Origin: an uncultured Bacilli bacterium
GTDB lineage: Bacteria > Bacillota_I > Bacilli_A > RF39 > UBA660
Direction: 5' to 3'
Assembly: GCA_944372275.1 (NCBI GenBank)
Contig: CALVYO010000018.1
Span: forward strand, 1-17,068
DNA: 17,068 nucleotides
Position 1 is the stretch's first letter. Every line of letters starts with the position of its first letter. The position numbers and the translations under genes were made by a program. Positions 1 to 7,517 of this stretch are shown piece after piece. The notes under the pieces are model-generated. The model was not told the DNA's origin and made no database searches. It saw nothing but the letters and a program-made list of their open reading frames with translations.

Positions 1-66
1 TTATCAATTATTGGTATTAAAACAATTCAAAAATATGAAAATAGTTATGCGAAGGTGACAAAATGA
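1..66 (+). CDS. C-terminal end of an ABC-2 type polysaccharide export permease (partial)
   Basis: The first reading frame is open from base 1 to a TGA at 64-66 and gives 21 residues ending in KYENSYAKVTK. A C-terminal tail with an aromatic and basic stretch followed by E-x-S-Y/F-A is common in the permeases (Wzm/TagG type) that pair with Wzt/TagH ATPases. The stop overlaps the ATG of the following ATPase as ATGA, which is the usual arrangement of such pairs. The family call rests mainly on this context, because nearly all of the gene lies outside the window. If correct, the protein forms the membrane channel that flips an undecaprenyl-linked polymer to the outer face of the membrane. Confidence 0.6.
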   Translation, partial: LSIIGIKTIQKYENSYAKVTK

Positions 67-797
67 GTAAAGATGCAATTACAGTTAAAGACTTACATAT
101 AAGTTATCGAACATTAAAAGGATTTTCAATCAAAAAATCATTGTTAAAAATGAAAATGAGTAAAGCTGAAGTATTTGAGGCAGTAAAAGGGGTATCTTTT
201 AGTGTTGAAAAAGGAAAAATATTAGGTATAATAGGTAAAAATGGTAGTGGTAAATCCACAATGTTAAGAAGTATTGCCGGTATATTTTCGCCTGATTCAG
301 GCACAATAGATTTACACGGTAATTCAGTGTCATTATTGTCTATTGGCGTTGGGTTTCAAAATAAATTAACTGGTTATGAAAATATCTTTTTATCTGGAAT
401 GCTATTAGGTTTTTCTGAAAAAGAAATTAAAGAAAGAGTAAATGAAATAATTGAATTTTCGGAATTAGGTAAATTTATTTATAAGCCAGTTTCTAGCTAT
501 TCAAGTGGTATGTATTCTAAATTAGCTTTTTCAATAACAGCAATACTAGAAACAGACATAATGCTAATAGATGAGGTGTTTAGTGTTGGTGATGTTAAAT
601 TTAAACAAAAAAGTTATAATAAGATGAAAGAATTAATTTCTGATGAAAATAGAACAGTTGTAATTGTATCTCATAGTTTAGGAACTCTAAAAGAACTATG
701 CAATGAAGTATTATGGTTGCACGATGGTAAGATTAAACAAATGGGTGATCCAGTTGAAGTTATAACTGCTTATGAAGAATTTATGAAAAAAGATTAA
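63..797 (+). CDS. ABC transporter ATPase for polysaccharide/teichoic acid export (Wzt/TagH-like, short form)
   Basis: This 244-residue protein is a complete nucleotide-binding domain. It has a Walker A motif GKNGSGKST at about 58-66, a Q-loop near Q99, the signature SSYSSGMYSKL at about 144-154, Walker B ending in LIDE at 168-171, and the switch histidine H204. The S-S-G-M signature and the following DEVFSVGD stretch are typical of the Wzt/TagH/RfbB group. The protein stops soon after the ATPase core, so it lacks the C-terminal glycan-binding domain of long Wzt proteins. It should therefore export a polymer without reading a terminal cap. The start ATG sits 7 bases after an AAGG ribosome site and overlaps the permease stop. 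It is the energy-coupling partner of the permease just upstream. Confidence 0.9.
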   Translation: MSKDAITVKDLHISYRTLKGFSIKKSLLKMKMSKAEVFEAVKGVSFSVEKGKILGIIGKNGSGKSTMLRSIAGIFSPDSGTIDLHGNSVSLLSIGVGFQNKLTGYENIFLSGMLLGFSEKEIKERVNEIIEFSELGKFIYKPVSSYSSGMYSKLAFSITAILETDIMLIDEVFSVGDVKFKQKSYNKMKELISDENRTVVIVSHSLGTLKELCNEVLWLHDGKIKQMGDPVEVITAYEEFMKKD

Positions 798-827
798 ATT
801 ATATGATATACTTATTAAGGTGATAAA

Positions 828-2609
828 ATGAAAGAATTAGAATATCCTTTTGATGGGGACTATATTTTAAAGAAAAAAAAGACTTTAAAAAAAGAATTAC
901 TAAAACAGAATAAAAAATTTTTGGAAAAAAATATTGCAATATTAGGCGGCTCAACTACTAATGATATAAAGTTAGTTTTAGAATTATTTCTTTTGAATTA
1001 TGGAATAAAACCTAATTTTTATGAATCAGAGTATAATAAATTTTGGGAAGATGCAATGTTTGAAAATAAAGAATTAGAAGAGTTTAAACCTGATATTATT
1101 TATATTTGTACATCAAATAAAAATATAATTAATTTTCCTAGTTTAAGTGAAAGTAAAGAAGAAGTAAATGAAAAATTAAATTCAGAATATATTAGATTTG
1201 AAAGTATGTGGCAAAATTTAAAAAACAAATACCAATGCCCAATTATTCAAAATAATTTTGATTACTTATCTTATCGTATTTTAGGAAATAAAGATGCAAC
1301 TGATTATCGAGGAAAAATTAATTTTATTACTAAATTAAATTTGATGTTTTACGATTATGCAGAGAATAATGCTAATTTTTATATTTTAGATATCAATTAT
1401 TTATCAAGTCAATATGGGTTAGATAAATGGCAAGATCCTTTTTATTGGTATATGTATAAATATGCGATGGCGGTTCCTGCTATCCCATTATTATCTTTTA
1501 ATCTTGCAAATATAATAAAAGCAATTTATGGCAAAAATAAAAAAGGATTAGTTTTAGATTTGGATAATACTTTATGGGGGGGAATTGTTGGTGATGATGG
1601 AGTAGACAATTTAATTATTGGCGAAGAAACTTCTGAAGGACAAGTCTACACTGATTTTCAAAAATATTTAAAAGAAATAAGCCAAATGGGAATATTATTA
1701 AATATTAATAGTAAAAATGATTTGGAAAATGCATTAGCAGGATTGAATCATATTGATGGAATATTAAAGCCAGATGATTTTATTGTTATTAAAGCTAATT
1801 GGGAGCCTAAATCTAATAATATGTTAGCAATTGCTAGTGAATTAAATTTAGGCGTAGATAGTTTAGTATTTGTTGATGATAATCCAGCTGAACGAGCGAT
1901 TGTTAAAGATTATATTAATGATGTGGCAGTTCCAGAAATGAATGAGCCATATAAGTATATTCAAGTTATTGATCATTCAGGATATTTTGAGAATATCAAC
2001 TTATCAGGTGATGATTTCAAAAAAAATAAAATGTACAAGGATAATATTGAAAGAAATAAAATGATATCATCTTTTGAAAATTATGGTGATTATTTAAAAT
2101 CATTAAATATGAAGGCGACAATTGATAAATTTGAACCAATTTATATGGCTAGAATTGCTCAATTAACAAATAAAAGTAATCAATTTAATCTAACTACTAA
2201 AAGATATACCCAAAATGAAATTGAAGATACTGCTAATAATGCTGAATATATTACTTTGTATGGTAAATTGGAAGATAAATTTGGTGATAATGGAGTTGTA
2301 TCAGTAGTAATTGGCAAAAAAACTAATGAAAAATTAGATATCGATTTATGGATTATGAGTTGTCGAGTTTTAAAACGAGATATGGAATTTGCAATGATGG
2401 ATTCATTAATTAAAGAATGTATAAAACATAGTATTAAAGAAGTTTATGGATATTATTATCCAACAGTTAAAAATGGTATGGTTAAGGATTTTTATAAAAT
2501 TCAAGGCTTTACAAAAATTAGTGAAGATAAAGATGGTAATACTGTTTGGAAATTTGTTATAAATGATTATAAAAATAAAAATAAATTTATAGATGTGGAG
2601 GAGAAATAA
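828..2609 (+). CDS. FkbH-like HAD-IIIC family enzyme (predicted glyceryl-carrier-protein synthase)
   Basis: This 593-residue protein has the FkbH layout. An N-terminal region (about 1-230) is followed by a HAD-superfamily phosphatase core with motif I DLDNTLWGG at 244-252, motif II around N294-S295-K296, a conserved lysine in NWEPKS near K328, and motif III VFVDDNPAE at 348-355. A C-terminal GNAT-like part (about 425-585) contains RIAQLTNKSNQFNLT and the DLWIMSCRVLKRD block. Characterised FkbH proteins take D-1,3-bisphosphoglycerate, remove phosphate and load a glyceryl unit onto an acyl carrier protein. The next gene is an acyl carrier protein that starts on the base after this stop, which fits that role well. 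A GGAGGAG ribosome site for the carrier lies inside this gene's 3' end. The start is preceded by AAGGTGATAAA. The exact acyl group loaded here is inferred, not shown. Confidence 0.88.
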   Translation: MKELEYPFDGDYILKKKKTLKKELLKQNKKFLEKNIAILGGSTTNDIKLVLELFLLNYGIKPNFYESEYNKFWEDAMFENKELEEFKPDIIYICTSNKNIINFPSLSESKEEVNEKLNSEYIRFESMWQNLKNKYQCPIIQNNFDYLSYRILGNKDATDYRGKINFITKLNLMFYDYAENNANFYILDINYLSSQYGLDKWQDPFYWYMYKYAMAVPAIPLLSFNLANIIKAIYGKNKKGLVLDLDNTLWGGIVGDDGVDNLIIGEETSEGQVYTDFQKYLKEISQMGILLNINSKNDLENALAGLNHIDGILKPDDFIVIKANWEPKSNNMLAIASELNLGVDSLVFVDDNPAERAIVKDYINDVAVPEMNEPYKYIQVIDHSGYFENINLSGDDFKKNKMYKDNIERNKMISSFENYGDYLKSLNMKATIDKFEPIYMARIAQLTNKSNQFNLTTKRYTQNEIEDTANNAEYITLYGKLEDKFGDNGVVSVVIGKKTNEKLDIDLWIMSCRVLKRDMEFAMMDSLIKECIKHSIKEVYGYYYPTVKNGMVKDFYKIQGFTKISEDKDGNTVWKFVINDYKNKNKFIDVEEK

Positions 2610-2849
2610 ATGACAAGAGAAGAAATTTATAAACAATTAGATGAGGTTTTTCAAGATGTATTTGATGATGAAAGTATACAAGTAAATGATAGTACTACTG
2701 CTGATGATATTGAAGATTGGGATAGTTTAGAACATATTAATTTAGTTGTAGCTATTGAAAATAAATTTGGTATTAAATTTAATATGAATGAAGTTACTTC
2801 AATGAAAAATGTTGGGGAAATGGTCGACATTATTTTAGAAAGAATATGA
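2610..2849 (+). CDS. acyl carrier protein (stand-alone)
   Basis: This 79-residue acidic protein has a four-helix carrier-protein pattern. The phosphopantetheine attachment motif is DWDSLEHINLV, with the modified serine at S39. It abuts the FkbH stop without a gap and has a strong GGAGGAG ribosome site. Its TGA overlaps the ATG of the MaoC gene, so the three genes are translationally coupled. It is probably the local substrate shuttle between FkbH (loading), MaoC (possible modification) and the MBOAT (delivery). That is the same job DltC has in teichoic acid D-alanylation. It is unlikely to be the housekeeping fatty-acid ACP, because no fatty-acid genes are nearby. It should need the AcpS encoded at 8391-8720, or another phosphopantetheinyl transferase, for activity. 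Confidence 0.92.
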   Translation: MTREEIYKQLDEVFQDVFDDESIQVNDSTTADDIEDWDSLEHINLVVAIENKFGIKFNMNEVTSMKNVGEMVDIILERI

Positions 2850-3265
2850 AACATTTTAATTTTGAAGAAATTGATGTAGGATATGAAGTAAGCTTTGATT
2901 ATAATATTACCGATGATAAAATGCAAAAATTTTTAGAAATAACTGGAGATATTAATCCTTTGCATAATGATTTATCTTATGCAAAATCAAAAGGTTATTC
3001 TGAAAAAGTTGTTTATGGTATGCTTACTTTAGCAATATTATCAACACTAGCAGGAGTTTATTTACCAGGAGAAAAAAGTTTAATTCACGAAGTATCGGTT
3101 AGCTTTGTTAAACCTGTTTTTATTTCAAATTGTCCTTTGTTAGTCAAAGGAAAAGTAGTTAAAAAAGATGAAAGATTTAAACAAATTGAAATCAAATGTA
3201 GTATATTTGATAATAAAGGCGATAAAGTATTAAGAGGAAATATGAAAATTGGATTTGTTGATTAG
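2846..3265 (+). CDS. MaoC-like hot-dog (R)-hydratase/dehydratase
   Basis: This 139-residue single hot-dog domain protein resembles the (R)-specific enoyl-CoA hydratase/MaoC family. The active-site pattern is GDINPLHND at 34-42, with the likely catalytic D35 and H40. The conserved VYGML helix follows at 56-60. Family members add or remove water across the 2,3 bond of acyl thioesters. Its start overlaps the carrier-protein stop by ATGA and has only a weak ribosome site of its own, so translation is probably coupled to the carrier. This makes a carrier-bound thioester a more natural substrate than a free CoA ester. On glyceryl-ACP, 2,3-dehydration would give an enol that becomes pyruvyl-ACP; that is my inference. 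The alternative is a role on a longer hydroxyacyl chain. Confidence 0.85.
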   Translation: MKHFNFEEIDVGYEVSFDYNITDDKMQKFLEITGDINPLHNDLSYAKSKGYSEKVVYGMLTLAILSTLAGVYLPGEKSLIHEVSVSFVKPVFISNCPLLVKGKVVKKDERFKQIEIKCSIFDNKGDKVLRGNMKIGFVD

Positions 3266-3278
3266 GCGGAGTGTGTTT

Positions 3279-4781
3279 ATGCAAATTGTAAATTTTAGTT
3301 TTTTAATTTTTCTATTTATTAGTGTAATTGTATACTATGCTTTTTCTAAGAAGAATAGATGGTTTGTTCTTCTTGTTTCTAGTATACTTTTTTTCTTGTT
3401 TGCAAGTTCTTGGAAATTATTATTATATTTAATTTTTGGTATTATAACGACCTTTTTAGGTACAAATTTAATGGAAAAATATTCTAAAAAAAGAAAATTA
3501 ATTTTATTTTTAACATTGTTTTCTATTTTAGGGCCTTTATTTCTTTTAAAATATTTTAATATATTTCCTCTTACGATAAATGCTTTTAGTAAGCTATTTA
3601 GCCTTGATTTTAAAGTAGGTACATTATCTTTATTAGCACCATTGGGAATATCTTATTATACCTTATCTTTAACAGGTTATGTTATTGATATTTATAGAAA
3701 AGCTTATAAACCCCAAACAAACATCTTAAAGCATAGTTTATTTGCTTGTTATTATCCAATTTTAATTTCCGGACCATTTGTTAGATATAATTATATGGAA
3801 AAAGAATTATTTGAAGAAAAAAAGTTTAATTTTGATAATATTTTTTTAGGGTTTTATAGAATAATTTATGGTTTAATGAAAAAATTAGTCATTGCTGATC
3901 AGTTAGCACTCGTAGTTAATACTATATTTGATAATTATACTACTTATACCGGTTTTTATATTATTTTTGCAGTTATATTGTACGCTATTCAAATTTATAC
4001 TGATTTTTCTGGATGTATGGATATTATCTATGGGGCTTCAAAAATGTATGACATTAAATTAATCGAAAATTTTGATAGCCCATTTTTTTCAAAAAATTTA
4101 ACTGAATTTTGGCGAAGATGGCATATATCATTAGGAACTTGGGCAAAAGATTATATTATGTATCCTTTGTTAAAATCAGAAATATTTCAAAAACTAGGTA
4201 AATCTTGTAAAAATAAATTTGGTAAAAAATATGGTAAATTAATTCCAACAGTTTTAGCAATATTAATTCTTTGGTTATTAATTGGCTTATGGCACGGCGC
4301 GTCATTTAGATATATTTTTGCTGCTGGTGTTTTACCTTGGATTTATTTAACATTGGGACAAATATTCGATGATGATATAAAAAAACTTAATAAGAAATTA
4401 CATATTAATACCGATTGCTTTAGTTTTAGATTATTTCAATCTTTACGAACTTTTGGCTTTATGTGTATTATATGGCTAGTTGCATGTTCACCTAGTTTAT
4501 TAGGAACTATAGATGTTATAAAAGAAATGTTTGTTTTCTTTGATTCAACACTTATTAAAAATTTACCAGAAATACCTGTATTAATTATTTTTATATGTAG
4601 TATTTTAGTAATTATAGTTGATTATTTAAATTATAATAATATTAATGTTTTTGAAAAATTTAAAGAACAAAACTTACTTTTCAGATGGTTTATTTTATTT
4701 TCAATAATAATCATTATTTTAATATTTGGTGCATATGGACCTGGGTATAGCGCTAGTGAATTTATATATGGAGATTTTTAA
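3279..4781 (+). CDS. MBOAT family membrane O-acyltransferase (DltB/AlgI-like)
   Basis: This very hydrophobic protein has about ten or more membrane segments. I place the start at the ATG at 3279, giving 500 residues, because AGGCGGAG lies just upstream. The longer frame from a TTG at 3249 would run back into the MaoC gene and adds nothing hydrophobic. Diagnostic blocks, numbered from 3279, are LGISYYTLSLTGYVIDIYR at about 122-140, the WRRWHISLGTW block at about 278-288, and IGLWHGAS with the conserved catalytic histidine H339. MBOATs of this type take an acyl group from a cytoplasmic carrier and pass it across the membrane to an extracellular polymer (DltB for D-alanine, AlgI and PatA for acetate). 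The neighbouring carrier protein and SGNH-like protein make a DltB-like mechanism likely. Confidence 0.93.
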   Translation: MQIVNFSFLIFLFISVIVYYAFSKKNRWFVLLVSSILFFLFASSWKLLLYLIFGIITTFLGTNLMEKYSKKRKLILFLTLFSILGPLFLLKYFNIFPLTINAFSKLFSLDFKVGTLSLLAPLGISYYTLSLTGYVIDIYRKAYKPQTNILKHSLFACYYPILISGPFVRYNYMEKELFEEKKFNFDNIFLGFYRIIYGLMKKLVIADQLALVVNTIFDNYTTYTGFYIIFAVILYAIQIYTDFSGCMDIIYGASKMYDIKLIENFDSPFFSKNLTEFWRRWHISLGTWAKDYIMYPLLKSEIFQKLGKSCKNKFGKKYGKLIPTVLAILILWLLIGLWHGASFRYIFAAGVLPWIYLTLGQIFDDDIKKLNKKLHINTDCFSFRLFQSLRTFGFMCIIWLVACSPSLLGTIDVIKEMFVFFDSTLIKNLPEIPVLIIFICSILVIIVDYLNYNNINVFEKFKEQNLLFRWFILFSIIIIILIFGAYGPGYSASEFIYGDF

Positions 4782-4782
4782 T

Positions 4783-5865
4783 ATGAAAGAATATAAAAAA
4801 AATATTATTGATATTACAAAAATAATAATTTTTCTAGTCTTGTTTGTATTAATTTTTATATTTTTAACTTATATTATGAAGCCTATAAATGTTAATTTAA
4901 AAAATATTGCTGGATTTTATAGTGAAGATAAAAATAGTTTAGATATGGTATATATTGGTGGCAGTGCAGCATTTGTGTATTGGCAGCCTTTAAAAGCTTA
5001 TGAAGATGAAGGTATTACTTCTTATAATTTTGCTATTAATAGCGTTCAAGCTGAAAATTATATTTATATGATTAAAGAAGTGTTAAAAACTCAGAATCCT
5101 AAATTAATAATTATTGATGCTAGAGCATTTCAGTATCGCGATGATGAAAATAGAGGACCAAATTCTACTCGATATTATAATTTAACTACTGGATTGCCTT
5201 TTTCAAAAAACAGATATGAATATATTGAAAATAATGTTCCAAATTATTTAAATGAAGATACAATAGCATATCATTTTGATTTAATTAAATATCATACAAA
5301 TCGAGATATTTTAGATATAAAAACATCTTTAAAAATGATGTTAGGAATATATAAAAACAATTATAAAGGAGCAGCAGTTTATCAAAGAGTTGCTCCTATA
5401 GAGCAACAAGATTTTCAAACTAACGATAAAGTGTCAATTTCTTTAGAAACTGAAAAAATATTGATAAATTTATTAGAATATATTAAAACGATTAATTGTG
5501 AATTTTTATTTGTTGTTTCGCCATATTCAATGCCTAAAGAAGATAAAGAAAAATTTAATTATATTGAAGAAAAGATTGAAAATAATGGGTTTGTTTTTCT
5601 GGATACAAATGAATATTATGATAAGATGCAAATAGATTTTAGCACTAATTTTTATGATGTAAATCATACTAATATTTTTGGAGCAGAAAAATATACTAAT
5701 TTTTTAGAAGAATATATTAAGGTAAATTATGATTTGCCAGATAGAAGAAACGATGATAATTATGATTCTTGGGATAAATTATTATCTAATTGGCATAAGC
5801 AAATTGATAAAACAAAGGATAAAATAAAAACAATGATAGAGGAGGAAGATTGGTATGAAGCTTAA
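4783..5865 (+). CDS. membrane-anchored SGNH/DltD-like protein, MBOAT partner
   Basis: I start this 360-residue protein at the ATG at 4783, which follows GGAG at 4770-4773. The extended frame from a TTG at 4726 lies inside the MBOAT gene. One membrane segment (about 11-30) is followed by an extracytoplasmic domain. Near its start, VYIGGSAAFVYW carries a possible nucleophile S61. Near its end, DVNHTNIFGAEKY gives the D-x-x-H pair D292/H295 that closes SGNH hydrolase active sites. SGNH-like proteins next to MBOATs (DltD, AlgX/AlgJ, PatB) complete acyl transfer to the polymer, so I infer that role. The tail from about residue 317 is very polar. The gene begins one base after the MBOAT stop and overlaps the reductase by 11 bases. 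Overall similarity to DltD itself is not obvious. Confidence 0.8.
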   Translation: MKEYKKNIIDITKIIIFLVLFVLIFIFLTYIMKPINVNLKNIAGFYSEDKNSLDMVYIGGSAAFVYWQPLKAYEDEGITSYNFAINSVQAENYIYMIKEVLKTQNPKLIIIDARAFQYRDDENRGPNSTRYYNLTTGLPFSKNRYEYIENNVPNYLNEDTIAYHFDLIKYHTNRDILDIKTSLKMMLGIYKNNYKGAAVYQRVAPIEQQDFQTNDKVSISLETEKILINLLEYIKTINCEFLFVVSPYSMPKEDKEKFNYIEEKIENNGFVFLDTNEYYDKMQIDFSTNFYDVNHTNIFGAEKYTNFLEEYIKVNYDLPDRRNDDNYDSWDKLLSNWHKQIDKTKDKIKTMIEEEDWYEA

Positions 5866-6691
5866 TAATGGCATAATTATACCTCCAATTGGTTTTGGTA
5901 CTTGGAAGTTAAAAAATAATGATGAGACTGTAGAAATAATAAAAGAAGCAATTGGATGCGGTTATCGACATATTGATACAGCATTTGCTTATGGTAATGA
6001 AGAGACAATAGGAAAAGGAATTAAAGCTTCAAATATAAATAGAAAAGAATTGTTTATTACAGGTAAATTATGGAACGATGATCGAGGATATGAAAATATT
6101 ATAAATGCTTGTAAAAGAACAATTAAAAATTTAAATTGTGAATATTTAGATTTATATTTAATTCATTGGCCAGCATCTAAAGCAGTACACGACGATTGGA
6201 TAGAGATTAATAATGAAACTTGGAAAGCATTTGAATATTTATATGAACAAGGATTAGTTAAAGCTATTGGAGTATGTAATTTTAAAGTAAATCAATTAGA
6301 AGAGTTAATAAAAGTAGCAAAAATAAAACCAATGGTAAATCAAATTGAATTTCATATTGGAGCTTATAATAAGGACATATTAGATTTTTGTTACAAAAAT
6401 GATATCTTAGTTGAAGCTTGGAGTCCACTAGGTTCTGGTAAATTATTTAAAGTTGACGAATTAAAAGATATGGCTTTAAAATATAATGTTTCAGTTGCTC
6501 AACTATGTATTAAATGGTGTTTACAAAACAATACTTTACCTTTACCTAAAAGTAAAAATATTGAAAGAATTAAAAATAACTTAGATGTATTTGATTTTGA
6601 AATAACAAAAGATGATATGGATTATTTAAATAATTTTCGTGATGTTGGTAATTCTGGTCTAGATTCAGAAACGATTACACTATTTAATTAA
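5855..6691 (+). CDS. aldo/keto reductase
   Basis: This 278-residue protein is a full-length aldo/keto reductase barrel. The catalytic tetrad is visible as D41 and Y46 in RHIDTAFAYGNE, K71 in ITGKLWND and H104 in LIHWPAS. The coenzyme-binding end contains the PLPKSKNIERIKNN block at about 229-242. Such enzymes reduce aldehydes or ketones with NADPH. GAGGAGGA precedes the ATG, and the gene overlaps the SGNH gene by 11 bases, so it belongs to the operon. In this setting it may reduce a keto intermediate of the acyl group or of a sugar made by the transketolase pair. The sequence alone does not decide which. The family assignment is very secure; the substrate is unknown. Confidence 0.95.
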   Translation: MKLNNGIIIPPIGFGTWKLKNNDETVEIIKEAIGCGYRHIDTAFAYGNEETIGKGIKASNINRKELFITGKLWNDDRGYENIINACKRTIKNLNCEYLDLYLIHWPASKAVHDDWIEINNETWKAFEYLYEQGLVKAIGVCNFKVNQLEELIKVAKIKPMVNQIEFHIGAYNKDILDFCYKNDILVEAWSPLGSGKLFKVDELKDMALKYNVSVAQLCIKWCLQNNTLPLPKSKNIERIKNNLDVFDFEITKDDMDYLNNFRDVGNSGLDSETITLFN

Positions 6692-6701
6692 GGAGGTCTA
6701 A

Positions 6702-7517
6702 ATGAATTATAGAAAAACGATTTTTTTAACAGCTTATTCAGCTAGTATTGCGCATATTGCATCAGCATTTTCTATTGTTGAAATACTTGAGGTTTTATAT
6801 AAAGAAAAAATTTTAAAATATGATGTAAATAATCCTAATTGGGATGATCGTGATAGATTTATATTAAGTAAAGGTCATGGTAGTTTAGCACTTTACACAA
6901 TGTTATCTGAAGTAGGATTTTTTAGCAAAGATTTATTGAAAACATTTTCTAAACCAAATAGCGTTTTAGGCGGCGAGCCTTGTATACCTAATATTCCTGG
7001 TGTTGAAGCAACTACTGGTTCTTTAGGTCATGGATTATCTTTAGCGGTTGGAATGGCTTTAGCTAAAAAAATAGACAATAAAAAAGAAAAAATATATGTT
7101 TTATTAGGTGATGGCGAATGTGAGGAAGGTACGATTTGGGAAGCTGTTATGTTTGCTGTGCATTATAAATTAGACAATTTAATTATAATTGTTGATTGTA
7201 ATAGAATTCAAAAAATGGGAACTTTAAAAAGTATAATGAGTATAGATAGTTGGAAGGATAAATTCAATGCTTTTGGTTGTGAAGTAGTTGAAGTTGATGG
7301 ACACAATACTTCAGAACTTAAATCTGCATTTAAGCAAAAAAACGTTAATAAACCATTAGTAATATTAGCGGACACAATTAAAGGAAAAGGAGTTTCAATT
7401 GTTGAGAATGATCCAAGATGGCATTGGCGATTACCAAATAAAAAAGAATTAAAAATTTTTATGAAAGAATTAAACATTAGTGAGGAGGAGATTAACGAAT
7501 GCAAAAAGCTTATATAA
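6702..7517 (+). CDS. transketolase, N-terminal (thiamine diphosphate-binding) subunit
   Basis: This 271-residue protein corresponds to the first third of transketolase. It has SKGHGSLALY at 56-65, TGSLGHGL at 105-112, and the thiamine diphosphate/Mg motif beginning GDGECEEG at 136-143 and ending at N167. The next gene supplies the middle and C-terminal domains, so the two form a split transketolase. Split pairs are common beside the housekeeping single-chain enzyme and often serve special pathways. An AAGGAGG site overlaps the reductase stop, and the frame overlaps the partner by 19 bases. The pair may move a two-carbon ketol unit to build an unusual sugar, polyol or acyl precursor for the polymer. 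That role is inferred from location only. Confidence 0.93.
   Translation: MNYRKTIFLTAYSASIAHIASAFSIVEILEVLYKEKILKYDVNNPNWDDRDRFILSKGHGSLALYTMLSEVGFFSKDLLKTFSKPNSVLGGEPCIPNIPGVEATTGSLGHGLSLAVGMALAKKIDNKKEKIYVLLGDGECEEGTIWEAVMFAVHYKLDNLIIIVDCNRIQKMGTLKSIMSIDSWKDKFNAFGCEVVEVDGHNTSELKSAFKQKNVNKPLVILADTIKGKGVSIVENDPRWHWRLPNKKELKIFMKELNISEEEINECKKLI

Noticed and set aside
2406..2926. Long minus-strand frames opposite FkbH, ACP and MaoC
   Set aside because: Their products are low-complexity Ile/Phe-rich shadows of well-supported plus-strand genes.
3249..3278. Upstream TTG start for the MBOAT gene
   Set aside because: It would overlap the MaoC gene and has no ribosome site; the ATG at 3279 follows AGGCGGAG.
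4726..4782. Upstream TTG start for the SGNH-like gene
   Set aside because: It lies wholly inside the MBOAT gene. The ATG at 4783 has GGAG nine bases upstream and gives a normal membrane-anchor start.
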